From Altimarinus sp964500515 (GTDB lineage: Bacteria; Patescibacteriota; Gracilibacteria; BD1-5; UBA6164), in contig CAZCNE010000003.1 of NCBI GenBank assembly GCA_964500515.1, positions 69,019-133,018 on the forward strand: a stretch of 64,000 bases of DNA, read 5' to 3'. The notes under the pieces were generated by a model. The model had not been told where the DNA came from. It did not search any database and worked only from the letters and a program-made list of their open reading frames with translations. Made by a program: the position numbers and the translations under genes. Shown here one piece after another: positions 41,263 through 50,765 of this stretch; position 1 is the stretch's first letter; each line of letters opens with the position of its first letter.

Positions 41263-41658
41263 TTATTCTTTATCAATAGTTTGTTCAACTACATCAATTT
41301 CTTTATTCCAAAATTTATTTAATTGATTCCAGCATTTCTTTGATTCTTTTCCAAGCATGTTAAAAATATTTTCAGGATTAATATCATTATTTAAAAAAAC
41401 ATTTTGTATTGATTCAAGATATCCAATAGTTGCTATTTCTTTTACCTGTGAATTACCATTTAAATACAGTAATTCAATGAAATCCAAGCCTTTTTGAAGC
41501 TCTAATATCTTTTTTTCTTTATAACATAATAATAAATATCTCGAGAAAGCACCCGCAATTATATAAGGTAAATCGATATCATCAAATTCAATCTCAAACT
41601 CAGGAAAATTTCTTTTTAAATATTTATTTATATCTTCAACTGTAACTATTTGTTTCAT
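41263..41658 (-). CDS. DUF7674-like protein, GGN glycines only
   Basis: A 131-aa soluble protein. IIAGAFSRYLLLCYKEKKI, then FIELLYLNGNSQVKEIATIGYLESIQN, then MLGKESKKCWNQLNKFWNKE matches my recollection of the DUF7674 pattern, a family found among immunity-like and stand-alone small proteins. The match is from memory. All glycines are GGN. It stands next to two decayed genes. Confidence 0.65.
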   Translation of the reverse strand: MKQIVTVEDINKYLKRNFPEFEIEFDDIDLPYIIAGAFSRYLLLCYKEKKILELQKGLDFIELLYLNGNSQVKEIATIGYLESIQNVFLNNDINPENIFNMLGKESKKCWNQLNKFWNKEIDVVEQTIDKE

Positions 41659-41684
41659 ATATTTAATAATTTAGCCTAGTAATT

Positions 41685-41953
41685 TTAAATCATAACAAAA
41701 CCTTCACGCCAATTGTCTTTATCAATTATGTATTCATCAATATAAAAACCATTTTCATTGTCATCATTCATAAGATTAACAATATGAGGAAATCTTTAAA
41801 TCATGGTAAATAAATCATACGATTGACAGTTTCTATAACTCTATTTTTCGAAGAATAGATAACAATGATCTTCAAATATTCATATTATTCACATTATGTA
41901 GATGCTGGACTAAATATAATTTCATAATACCTTTTCAAAAAATGTTTATCCAT
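41685..41953 (-). pseudogene. Decayed gene with frameshifts and stops
   Basis: Starting from the ATG at 41953 the frame reads MDKHFLKRYYEIIFSPAST and then meets TAA. Further on, IIVIYSSKNRVIETVNRMIYLP is followed by a TGA/TAA change of frame. The last frame gives FPHIVNLMNDDNENGFYIDE then DKDNWREGFVMI. The ending NWREGF is like small immunity-type domains (DUF7668 is a possible match, from memory). Several disruptions make it a pseudogene. Confidence 0.65.
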
Positions 41954-41969
41954 TTATTTCCGATAGGAA

Positions 41970-42331
41970 TTACTCATCTTGAAAGAATTTCTTAACATCA
42001 GCTTTGAAATAATTTGGGCCCTTGAGCATTTTATATTCATGATAGTCCTTACTCATGTTTAATCTATGAACTTCTTCAAATATCGCCTCAATTTTGTCTT
42101 GTAAGCCATGTTTTAAAATAGTGCAATAAACTGCATAAAGAATATCGCATAATCTTTGACAATATTTTTCATATCACCATTCTGAACGCCTGCGAGATAT
42201 TCTTCAACTTCTTCTTTCATGAGTCGATACCTGTTACTTGATCTGTCTTCAGAAATTAGGGAAGGACTATCAGAGACAAGTGCTCTAAATTTTTCATGAA
42301 ATTCTTTCACTAAGTCTATTTGCTTTTTCAC
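41970..42331 (-). pseudogene. MazG-like NTP pyrophosphohydrolase with a one-base deletion
   Basis: The first frame from GTG 42331 gives KKQIDLVKEFHEKF, LISEDRSSNRYRLMKEEVEE and IVKDYAIFF, then stops. One base inserted after GATTATGC restores DYADILYAVYCTILKHGLQD, IFEEVHRLNMSKDYHEYKM and YFKADVKKFF. The restored protein of about 120 aa is a MazG/phosphoribosyl-ATP-pyrophosphatase-like enzyme. Such enzymes hydrolyse nucleotide triphosphates in house-cleaning or phage contexts. All glycines are GGN. Confidence 0.8.
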
Positions 42332-42599
42332 AATAAGATTTATTATTTAATTATACTAAGCCTATCGGAAGTTCTATATTAAAAGAAAATATTTTTTGAA
42401 TTGTGTATAACTACAAATAAATATTTAATTTAATTTTATTTTATAATAACATATAAGAAGCATTGTGTACTACAATTTATTTAACAATTTTATTTTATAT
42501 ATTTCTGTAAAATAAGCAACAATATTTAACACAACTTGAAAAAGAATTGAAGTATAGAAATTATTAGTCTAAAAACAATAAAACATATTTTTTTAATAT

Positions 42600-43322
42600 T
42601 TATAAAGGCCATATTATTAATTTTATACCAGTTAGTAAAAAGAAAATTGCTAAAACTATTCTAAATTTATCTTGTGGGATTTTATCTACAATCACTTTTG
42701 CAAATTGAGCTCAAAAAAAAGAAACTAAAGTAAAAATAACTAAGCCCCGCCGTAGATCTTTTGGTAAGCTTATGTCATTTACATAATATGTAATCAAACG
42801 AGTTGAATCTACAATTATTCATATAGCACCAATTGTTGCTATATATACTTCTTTTGGTAAGTTAAATGCAGATAAAAACATACTTCTTATAGCTCCACCA
42901 ACTCCAAAAGCTCCAGCAAAAAAACCTGATAATGCTCATCATATAAAAGCCATTTGAGAACTTGCTTTAATTTTAAAATGAGATTTGTAGATTAGATATA
43001 AAGAATAGGAAACTAAAAATAATCCTAATAATCTTAAAAAAAATTCTTTATCTAAACTTGTAGAAAAAGAAGCTCAAAAATAACTTGTCAGCAATCCTAC
43101 TAAACCGAAAAGTAAAACCAATTTTATATTAAATCCTTCGTTAAAAATCGAAATCTTCCATAAATTTCCAAACCAATGAATAATTGCAACTAAAAAAATT
43201 GCTTCTATTGGTGGAATAAACATAACTAATACTATAATCATTATCATTGAGGTTCCAAATCAAGTAACTGTACCAATAGTACTAGCAAAAAAGGTTAATA
43301 ATGCAATATAAAAAATTTCCAT
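42600..43322 (-). CDS. TauE/SafE-family sulfite exporter-like permease
   Basis: A 240-aa membrane protein with seven to eight hydrophobic segments. TGFGTSMIMI in the first repeat and LSGFFAGAFGVGGAIRSMFL in the second are the family's paired glycine-rich motifs. TauE-type permeases move sulfur-containing anions or other small organic anions. Glycine codons are mixed: about eleven GGN and six UGA. This is intermediate between the import-like genes beside it and ordinary genes. Confidence 0.82.
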
Positions 43323-43693
43323 ATATTGTTTTAAATGAGAAAAAATTAATAATTTAATTCCAATTTTTATAATTCTATAAATTAAATTATAAAATACAAA
43401 TAATTTAGAGTTATATTTTTAATAAAATATTGGTTTTTTTGAAGAATTAATCAAGTGCAACGGGATTTTTTCGGAGAAAAAGCGTTTGTTTTGGATTAGA
43501 TTAAAATGTAAAAAAACAGTTATTATATGTAAAAAGATGAAAAACTGCTTTTGTTTTTAGGAGAAGAGTTGGACGATAGTCCAAAAAGTGCTCAACAGAT
43601 ATTTATTTTAATATTATACAATAATAAAACAATTTTGCAATATAGGTATTTTTGTATATAATTTATGAGTTTTTATATTTTAATCCAATTACT
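43323..43693. other. Gene-free stretch with a possible gene relic
   Basis: The first 120 bases are AT-rich spacer. From about 43450 the base use changes (CGGGATTTTTTCGGAG, GTTGGACGATAGTCC). Plus-strand bases about 43538-43640 read LLLFLGEELDDSPKSAQQIF with CTG, TTG, GGA and CAG codons unlike host genes. There is no ATG and the frame soon ends. It looks like a fragment of imported DNA next to the integrase remnant. Confidence 0.35.
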
Positions 43694-43969
43694 ATGTCTA
43701 TTTCAATTATTAATACTTCAGAAATTAATAGAGAAAAGCTTTGAGAAAATAGAGCAAGTTCTATATGGGAAGATCCTTTAACAAAGAAATGGAGTGAATA
43801 TGTACTTGAAACTCCAAGTAGAGAAATAGAATTTAGAAAAAATCCAAGTTTAGTTCAAAGAATTAAATTTGATGATGATTGATTTGCTAGTTATGATTAT
43901 ATGTGATCATCAGAATTTCAATGATGAGTTATTGATAGAAAGTGAAAGATGATGAAAATTAACAACTAG
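43694..43969 (+). CDS. Small or truncated ORF with a YDYMGSSEF motif
   Basis: A 91-aa frame ending in TAG. Residues about 66-77 read YDYMGSSEFQGG, a motif that I associate with phage- and mobile-element proteins (YDYMGSAEFE-like), although their function is unclear to me. The C-terminus runs into the integrase remnant in another frame, so the gene is probably cut short by a deletion. Several UGA glycines show that it has been read in this code. Confidence 0.5.
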
Positions 43970-44187
43970 AACATTACAAAAAATATTTAATGATGCTTTA
44001 AAAAATCCTGAATAAAAAAAGATGCAAGTTTTCACAGTTTAAGACATAGTTTTGCAACTCGCTTACTTGAGAATTGAGTTGATATAAGATATATACAAGA
44101 CTTACTTTGACAAGCTAGATAAAAACAACTCAAATTTATACAAAAGTTATAAATCCTAAATTAAATAATATAAAATCTCCATTTTAA
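43929..44187 (+). pseudogene. Tyrosine recombinase (XerC/D-type integrase), C-terminal remnant
   Basis: Piecing together three frames gives ESERGGKLTTRTLQKIFNDAL, then SFHSLRHSFATRLLENGVDI and RYIQDLLGQAR, then TTQIYTKVINPKLNN. These are the HxLRH box, the G-(H/Q) box and the catalytic tyrosine region of phage/Xer integrases. Frame changes occur near 44015 and 44121. The N-terminal half is missing. It is a dead integrase beside the region of foreign codon use and probably marks an old integration. Confidence 0.8.
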
Positions 44188-44244
44188 ATCTTGATTTTGA
44201 CAATTAAACTATATAATATCCTAAAGTATAGTCTAATCCTAATT

Positions 44245-44643
44245 ATGAACAACGAAATAATAATTCACTATAGCAAAAATCCTTGAAACAAATGAATTCT
44301 TGATGATTATGATGTAGAATTTTGGGAAGAAAACAGAACTTGTTGAGATGATTTAAAAGTTTATATTAAGTTTGAAAATAATAAAATCAAAGATTGGTCT
44401 TTCTCTTGAGATACAGCAATTATCACAAGCGCTTGTGCTTCAATTTTTTGAGAAAGTATTATTTGAAAAGAAATTGATGAAGTGCTAAGTCTAGATTATG
44501 ATTATATAAAGGATTTAATAGAATCAGATTTATCAAAAAGAAGAAAACAAGCCTGAGTTTTGGGATTACTTACAACAAGAAATGCTATTCATAAATTTCT
44601 AAATGACTGAAAAAAAGATACTTTTGATGATGTAATAAAGTAA
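44245..44643 (+). CDS. IscU/NifU-type iron-sulfur scaffold with altered ligands
   Basis: A 132-aa protein. HYSKNPGNKGILDDYDVEF, RTCGDDLKVYIKFENNKI, SFSGDTAIITSACASIFGES and RRKQAGVLGLL follow the IscU/SufU order. The first cluster Cys (TCGDD) is present. The second sits four residues later than usual (SAC instead of GCAI), and the third (RxKC) is replaced by Gln. It may still assemble or carry clusters with other ligands. No IscS is nearby. I am confident of the fold and unsure of the activity. Confidence 0.8.
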
Positions 44644-44890
44644 TAAAAATGCTTGTTAGTTACATTATTACATCTTTTCTTAGCCAAATAATTAAGTGAA
44701 TAATATTTTCATACTATCATATAATTAAAATGTTTTATTTAAACCAAGATACTCATAATTGAGTACTTAGTTAAACTTATAGTTATAACATGAAAATAAA
44801 TTATTTTATATCTCTATTCAATTAATAAAATTCTATTGACTTTATATTAAATTTGTTTATAGTATATAAATATAGTAATTTAATATTATC

Positions 44891-46453
44891 ATGAATCAAA
44901 CAATAGAAAACAGTGAAAATTTATCTGTTTATGAACTTAAATTAGAATTAATGGAGAAACTTATCTCATATGTAGGTAATCTAAATTCATTAAGCACTTA
45001 TATATATAAAGAAAACAATAATTCAATTGATGAAGAATTATTATCAAAAATTAATGAGTTAAATATAAATTTAAAAAATATTTTAAATAAATGAGATAAT
45101 ATTGACAATATATTAAACTCAATAGTAGATGTTATATTAAATTTTTTAAAGACATATACTACAAGACAAACACTAAAAACAAAAGAATTAGCTACCAATA
45201 TTAAAAGTAAAAAAGAAAACATATTGAAACATAAACAATCTTATATTTCTCCTGAAGCTTTTTTATACTCTGGTACGCTTACCATTAAAGGGATTTTAGA
45301 ATTAAATGCATGAAACCCCGTTGCGGCAACTTGATCTATATTATCAGCAATTTGAATTGAATCAGCAAGAAATATTTATAAAAAATATTTAAAAAAATAT
45401 TGAATATCTTTATGATCAGAATATATTTTAATACTATCTTTTTCAGTAGCTGCTTCAATATCAAGTCTTATTGGAAATTTTGATAAAGTACCTTATATTC
45501 AAAATTTAGTTCCTGAAAAGTCTATATCTTATATTCAAGAAAAAAGAGGTGCTGAAATTAAAAAATATTGAGCTATTCCTGTAGTTATTATTCATCAACT
45601 TATATATATATATTTTTTCTCTTTTATACTTAGTACATTAACTAAAAGTAGAGATTGTATTAACTTAAAAATTGAAATATATAAATTAGAGAAATTTATT
45701 GATAAATATTGCGATGATAAAACAAATAAAAAATATAAAATAATTCTATGAAATTTACAAAGACATATATCAAAAAAATGATGAGATTTAGATACTAATT
45801 ATATAATAGAAATATTGAATCTTCTAGATTGAGAAATGGAAGAATATAGTGCAAAAGAAATAAAAAATTTAATACAAGCTCAATTACATAATACTTTAAA
45901 TGTTTCAAATGAGTCATCAGAACAAAGATCTGAAATAAGAATTGTATTACCAAATCAACAAAAAAGTGGTAAAGAGCTTAGAGAAGAAAGAAAAGAATTA
46001 TATGAAATAATAAAAAGAGAATCTATTGCTAAAGCAAGAGAAGAAGAGAAAAAAAGAAAAGCTTCTTCTCAATATGAGATAAGTTGAGCTCAGAAAGTAA
46101 AACCTAATATCTCAAAAAATATAAAATCTCCTTTTGCCTCTCTTATATTTAATATAGATTTAAATAGAAGACAAATGGAAAGCTTTCTATTAAAAATCGG
46201 TTATAAAAAAATAGCCAATGAATGAAAATGAAGTCATACAAAATTTGTTTATTTTGATACAAAAAATAATAACAAACATATAGCAACATTAAGCCTTAAG
46301 TTTGATAATTTCAATAATTCAAAAATTAAAAAAACTCTTTGAAATTTACTCGTTTTATATCCAGAAAAAATTTTCAGCATATATCTTCGAGAATTCTGAG
46401 ATGCTGAGTTTAAACTAAATTATAACAAAATTATCGAAAAAATTTGAAATTAA
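44891..46453 (+). CDS. Membrane protein with C-terminal HicA-like domain
   Basis: A 520-aa protein. Residues 1-130 are helical, probably coiled coil. A hydrophobic glycine-rich region follows (about 140-165), with transmembrane helices at about 175-192 and 225-245. A long charged cytoplasmic stretch at about 250-410 includes RKELYEIIKRESIAKAREEE. Residues about 422-490 resemble HicA: RRQMESFLLKIGYKKI, then the key GKGSHTKFVYF, strands, and KIKKTLGNLL. HicA is an mRNA-cleaving toxin with a dsRNA-binding-like fold. Here the domain is fused to a membrane anchor and no HicB follows. The function is unknown. Confidence 0.6.
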
Positions 46454-46480
46454 AAAATTTGCATAAATAATACTTGAACT

Positions 46481-46512
46481 TAAAAAAGCTAGAATTTCTT
46501 CTAGCTTTTTTA
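46481..46512. terminator. Bidirectional terminator
   Basis: An AAAAAAGCTAGAA/TTCTAGCTTTTTT hairpin lies between the convergent 44891 gene and rplA. Confidence 0.85.
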
Positions 46513-46528
46513 AATAATTTATATTTTT

Positions 46529-47224
46529 TTATCTTTTATTTATATCCAATTTTATCCCAGGTCCCATACAATTACAAACATAAATAGAATTTATGTATTT
46601 TCATTTTGCTCATGCTGGTTTAGCTTCTAAAATTGCATCAAGAAATTTATTTAGATTATCTTTTAATTTATCTTGACCAAAAGATAATTTACCAAAAATC
46701 GAATGAATATTTCATTGTTTATCTGTTTTAAACTCAAATTTTCAAGCAACTATTTCTTTTAACGCTCAAGCTATATCTTCAGCTACAGTTCATGTTTTTG
46801 GATTTGGCATAAGTCATTTTGGTCAAAGTACTTTTGCTATTTTTCATAAATTTCTCATCATAGAAGGAGTTGCCATACATACATCAAAATTTGGAGCTAC
46901 TTTTCATGCTGCTATATCATTGATAAGATCTTCTCATCCAACTATTTCAGCTCATATTTTTTTTAGTTCACTATCATTTTCTTTATCATTGAAAACACAA
47001 ATTTTTAAAGTTTTTCAAGTTCAATGTGGAAGAGTGATTGTACTTCTAATCATTTGATCTTGATGTTTTGGGTCCAATGCCAAATTAAAATGAATCTCAA
47101 CTGTTGGATCAAAAGTAACAGTATTTGTTTTTTCAAGCATTTCAATTGCTTCTGGAATACTATATTCTAAGTCAGGATTTACAAGTTCCTGAGCTTTTTC
47201 GTATTTTTTACCTCTTTTTCTCAT
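46529..47224 (-). CDS. rplA: Ribosomal protein uL1
   Basis: L1-stalk protein of the large subunit. The 231-aa protein begins MRKRGKKYEKAQELV and contains PTVEIHFNLALDPKHQDQMI, GKVAPNFDVCMATP, GKIAKVLGPKGLMPNPKTG and the C-terminal GPGIKLDIN. Glycines in LGPKGLMP are UGA. The usual partner rplK is not upstream. Confidence 0.95.
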
Positions 47225-47327
47225 AAAAAAATAATTAAATAATAAAGGTTTTAACGACCAATAAAAAAGTCTTCCTTTTTAAGGACGACTAAATTATATA
47301 AAAATTTTTAAAAAAGTAAAATGATTT

Positions 47328-47750
47328 TTATAAATTATTTATAAAATCATCTTCTTTAAATATATCAGTGTTATCAATACTTGATGAAGATCATCATCAA
47401 AATATTCTTGATCATAAATCTTCTATTTTAGAAAATATAGCTTTTGGTTCTAAATATTTTTCTACATCAAGTCCTAAAATTCTTCCAACAATTGGAGAAA
47501 TAAAAATAGTAGCTACAATTATTATTAATCAAAAAAATGCATATCTTATAGTATTGATTGCTGGTTTTATTTTTTCATCTTTTCATCAAGATAATATTAC
47601 CAAAACTCATCACCGAAGTATAAAAATAACTGTTGCAATTGACGCAAACAAAACGAGAATTGATACTGCTAAAAGTAAAAATTCTCCTAAATCCATTGCA
47701 TTTCAAAATATCGATGTTGTTTGTTCTGCATAAGCAGTATCTACAAACAT
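47328..47750 (-). CDS. VirB2/TrbC-like small membrane protein (second copy)
   Basis: A 140-aa protein with two hydrophobic segments (about 20-42 and 70-95), a GGKDEKIKPAINTIRYAFFG loop and helix, and a glycine- and serine-rich end. The topology and the pattern of 'ILRGG..ILSGGKDEK..AINTIRYAFFGL' are those of Patescibacteria TrbC/VirB2-like pilins. It is isolated among translation genes, far from the PrgI group. No cysteine pair is present. Confidence 0.55.
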
Positions 47751-47762
47751 AAAAAATAATTA

Positions 47763-47999
47763 TTAATCTAAAACTTTAAGGTTAATCTTTTTATTTATTT
47801 TCATTCATAAAAGTCTCAAAATTGATCTTATAGAATTGATATTATTTCAAGCTTTACCTATAACTATTCACATATCTTCTTTATTTACAGATAATGTAAG
47901 CAAAACTCAAAGCTCATCCTCTTTTCTTTCGATTTTTATATCTTCAGGATGAGATACCATATTTTCAATCAAATATTGTAAAAATTCTGTTTCCTTCAT
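47763..47999 (-). CDS. khpA: KH-domain RNA-binding protein KhpA
   Basis: A 78-aa protein consisting of one KH domain. The GxxG loop is in MGIVIGKAGNNINSIRSIL with UGA glycines. KhpA binds RNA and influences cell elongation in Gram-positive bacteria. Its position just downstream of rpsP is the usual one. Confidence 0.9.
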
Positions 48000-48026
48000 T
48001 GATTATAATAAATTAATAAAATAAAA

Positions 48027-48266
48027 TTACAATTTTATATTATTATCTTTTATAAGTTTTTCTAGTCTTGGCGAAAATTGAACTCAGTTAGAAATATATT
48101 TTTTTATTTGATCTAAATCGTTAAGTTTAAATTCCTTTGTAATCGGATTATAAAATCATAAAATCTCTTTATATCAAATTTTAGCAGACTTTGTATGTTC
48201 TGTTAAAACCACTTTAAAAAAAGGTGTATTTCTTTTTCATGATCTAGATAATCTTATTTTTAACAT
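48027..48266 (-). CDS. rpsP: Ribosomal protein bS16
   Basis: A 79-aa small-subunit protein. MLKIRLSRSGKRNTPFFKVV and KEILGFYNPITKEFKL are the family pattern. Operon with khpA, 27 bases apart. Confidence 0.95.
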
Positions 48267-48334
48267 CGCTTAAATTTTATAATTTAAAGTAAAAAATTAA
48301 AAAGTAAAATAATGTTTTTAATTTTCAATTTCTC

Positions 48335-48421
48335 TGGTGCCCAGGGCGGGAATTGAACCCGCACTCTAGTGAAAGAACAGGATTTTAAGTCCTGCGTGTC
48401 TACCAATTCCACCACCTGGGC
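48335..48421 (-). tRNA. tRNA-Leu (UAA)
   Basis: An 87-nt class II tRNA with a long variable arm, acceptor GCCCAGG/CCTGGGC, encoded CCA and anticodon loop CTTAAAA. Confidence 0.95.
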
Positions 48422-48453
48422 AAAAAAGTATAAATATTTTTTATTTATACTAA

Positions 48454-48651
48454 CTATATTATCCCCTTCTTTTTTAAAGTTCTGATTCAGGCAGCAGAAA
48501 CTTTTATCCTAAAAACAATTCAAGTTTCAGGATCTTTTATATTCTTATAAAAAAGATTTGGGTAAAATTTTCTTTTTGTAGCTCTCATAGAGTGGCTTCT
48601 ATTATTTCAAACCCTAGTTCTTTTTCAAGTTACTTCACATATTCTTGACAT
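48454..48651 (-). CDS. rpmB: Ribosomal protein bL28
   Basis: A 65-aa basic protein. MSRICEVTGKRTRVGNNRSH and the NLFYKNIKDPETG and RIKVSAAGIRTLKKKG segments match L28. The single N-terminal cysteine shows the zinc-free form. It ends in TAG. Confidence 0.93.
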
Positions 48652-48740
48652 ATTTTTCTAAATTAAAAGTAGTAAAAGAAAACGATAAAAATTTAAATAA
48701 AAAATAAATAAGCTTTATTTTATCGTTATTAATATTATTT

Positions 48741-49058
48741 TTAAGCTTTTATTTCAATTCAAACTCAAGATGGAATACTTAAATTTTGCAACATTTCCAA
48801 TGTTTTGGGAGTTGGTTCTTGTATATCAACAATTCTCTTATGTCTTCTAATTTCAAATTGTTCTCTTGAATCTTTATGAACAAATGTTGATCTATTAACT
48901 GTAATTTTTTCAATCTTTGTTGGTAAAGGAATAGGTCCAACAACAATTGCTCATGAATCCTTAGAAATCGATACTATTTTTTTTACAGCTTCATCAAGTA
49001 TTTTATGATCAAAAGATCTAATTACTATTCTAATCTTTTGGGAATTACTTTTTGTCAT
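48741..49058 (-). CDS. rpsJ: Ribosomal protein uS10
   Basis: A 105-aa protein. KIRIVIRSFDHKILDEAVKKI, GPIPLPTKIEKITVNRS, HKDSREQFEIRRHKR and LSIPSGVGIEIKA are the conserved segments. It follows tuf closely on the minus strand, the tuf-rpsJ order typical of the str/S10 operons, but the rest of the S10 operon is not here. Confidence 0.95.
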
Positions 49059-49135
49059 TTATTATTAAATTAAAAATATATAACTTAATTCTTAAGTCTT
49101 TCCTCATAAGAAAGACTTAATTTTAAACTATATAA

Positions 49136-50332
49136 TTATTTTATTATCTTAGATACAACTCATGATCAAACAGTTCTTCATCATTCTCTAATAGCAAATC
49201 TTAATCATTCATTCATTGCAATTGGTGCTTGTAAAGTAACTGTCATTTTTATATTATCTCATGGCATAACCATTTCAACTCATGCTGGTAATTCGATATC
49301 TCAAGTTACATCAGTTGTTCTAAAATAAAATTGAGGTTTATATCATTTAAAGAAAGGAGTATGTCTTCCTCATTCATCTTTTGTTAATACATAAACTTCT
49401 GATTCAAATTCAGTATGTGGTTTAATTGATCCAGGTTTAGCAAGAACTTGCCCTCTTTCAATATCTTCTCTTTCAATTCATCTAAGAAGTAATCATGCAT
49501 TATCTCATGCTTGACCTTGATCTAATTGTTTATGAAACATTTCAACTCAAGTTACAGTTGTTTTAGTTGTATCTTTTAAACCAACTACTTCAATTTCATC
49601 TCAAACTTTTATAACTCATTGATCAATTTTACCTGTCGCTACAGTTCCTCTCCCTTTAATAGAAAAAACATCTTCAACAGGCATCAAAAATGGTTTATCT
49701 AATGGTCTTTCTGGTACTGGAACCCATTTTTCTATTTCATCATATAATTCAATTATAGTTTTTGCTCAATATTCTTTATCCATATCTGTAGGGTTTTCTA
49801 GAGAAACCAATCATGATCATCTGATAATTGGTGTAGTATCTCATGGAAATTCATATTTATTTAAAAGATCTCTTATCTCCATTTCAACTAATTCCAACAT
49901 CTCAGCATCATCTACCATATCACATTTATTTAGATAAACAACAATATAAGGAACTCAAACTTGTCTAGATAATAAAATGTGTTCTCTTGTTTGAGCCATA
50001 GGTCAATCAGTTGCAGCAACAACTAAAATTGCAGCATCCATTTGTGCAGCTCAAGTAATCATGTTTTTAACATAGTCAGCATGTCAAGGACAATCTACGT
50101 GTGCGTAATGTCTATTAGCTGTTTCATACTCCACGTGAGAAGTATTTATTGTAATACCTCTTGCTCTTTCTTCAGGAGCATTATCTATCGATGAAAAATC
50201 TCTTATTCATTCACCTCATCCATATTTATTTGTTAATACAATAGAAATTGCAGCTGTAGTTGTTGTTTTTCAGTGATCTACATGTCCTATTGTACCTATA
50301 TTAATATGTGGTTTAGATCTATCGTAAGCCAT
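49136..50332 (-). CDS. tuf: Elongation factor Tu
   Basis: GTPase that delivers aminoacyl-tRNA. The 398-aa protein has G1 GHVDHGKTTTTAA (one glycine encoded by UGA), the effector region RARGITINT, G3 DCPGHADYVKNM, G4 NKCD and the C-terminal GGRTVGSGVVSKIIK. Glycines are a mixture of GGT/GGA and UGA. Downstream lies rpsJ. Confidence 0.97.
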
Positions 50333-50414
50333 ATTTGTAAAATTATAAAAATAAATTATAAATTAAATAAGTATGTATATTATACAAATACTTATGAAAA
50401 AACAAAATAAAAAA

Positions 50415-50501
50415 TTAATAAACCTTTCTTTTTACTTTTTTTTCAATATTTTTTAGCGTTCTTCTAAGTTTTTTGCATGCTTTTCAAGTTAATCTTGCCA
50501 T
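50415..50501 (-). CDS. 28-residue basic micro-ORF upstream of tuf
   Basis: The reading frame is MARLTGKACKKLRRTLKNIE followed by eight further residues, nine of the 28 being Lys or Arg. The first dozen residues resemble the N-terminus of ribosomal protein S4 (MARYTGP.C..CRR). It is too short to be S4 and may be a small ribosome-associated peptide. It uses one UGA glycine and sits 83 bases before tuf. Moderate confidence only. Confidence 0.4.
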
Positions 50502-50521
50502 AAAATAAAAAAGTTATTAAA

Positions 50522-50734
50522 TTAAATTTTTTCTGGAGATAATCAATATTTTTTAAGCTTATTTAAAGAAGTAGATAAAGCATTTTTCAACCATTTTGTT
50601 TCTCATTCAAACTCAATTCTTTTCAAAAGCTTTTTATGAGTTTTTATAGAATTTTCTACTTTTTTGTTACTTTTTGCTCAAATTTTGTTAACAGCATAAT
50701 TCAGCCTTCTTGGTCTTCTACTACTTAATCACAT
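50522..50734 (-). CDS. Small basic protein, unknown
   Basis: A 70-aa, Lys/Arg/Asn-rich protein that begins with ATG TGA (Met-Gly): MGLSSRRPRRLNYAVNKIGA, with a helical end LSTSLNKLKKYGLSP. Size and charge suggest RNA or ribosome binding. I cannot assign it to a ribosomal protein family. It lies 20 bases upstream of the micro-ORF and near tuf. Confidence 0.55.
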
Positions 50735-50765
50735 TATATAAATATTAATATTAAATTAATGTTTT

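Noticed and set aside
45836..46087. Separate 83-aa basic coiled-coil gene
   Set aside because: It is the middle of the 520-aa membrane/HicA-like protein, cut out only if UGA is read as a stop.
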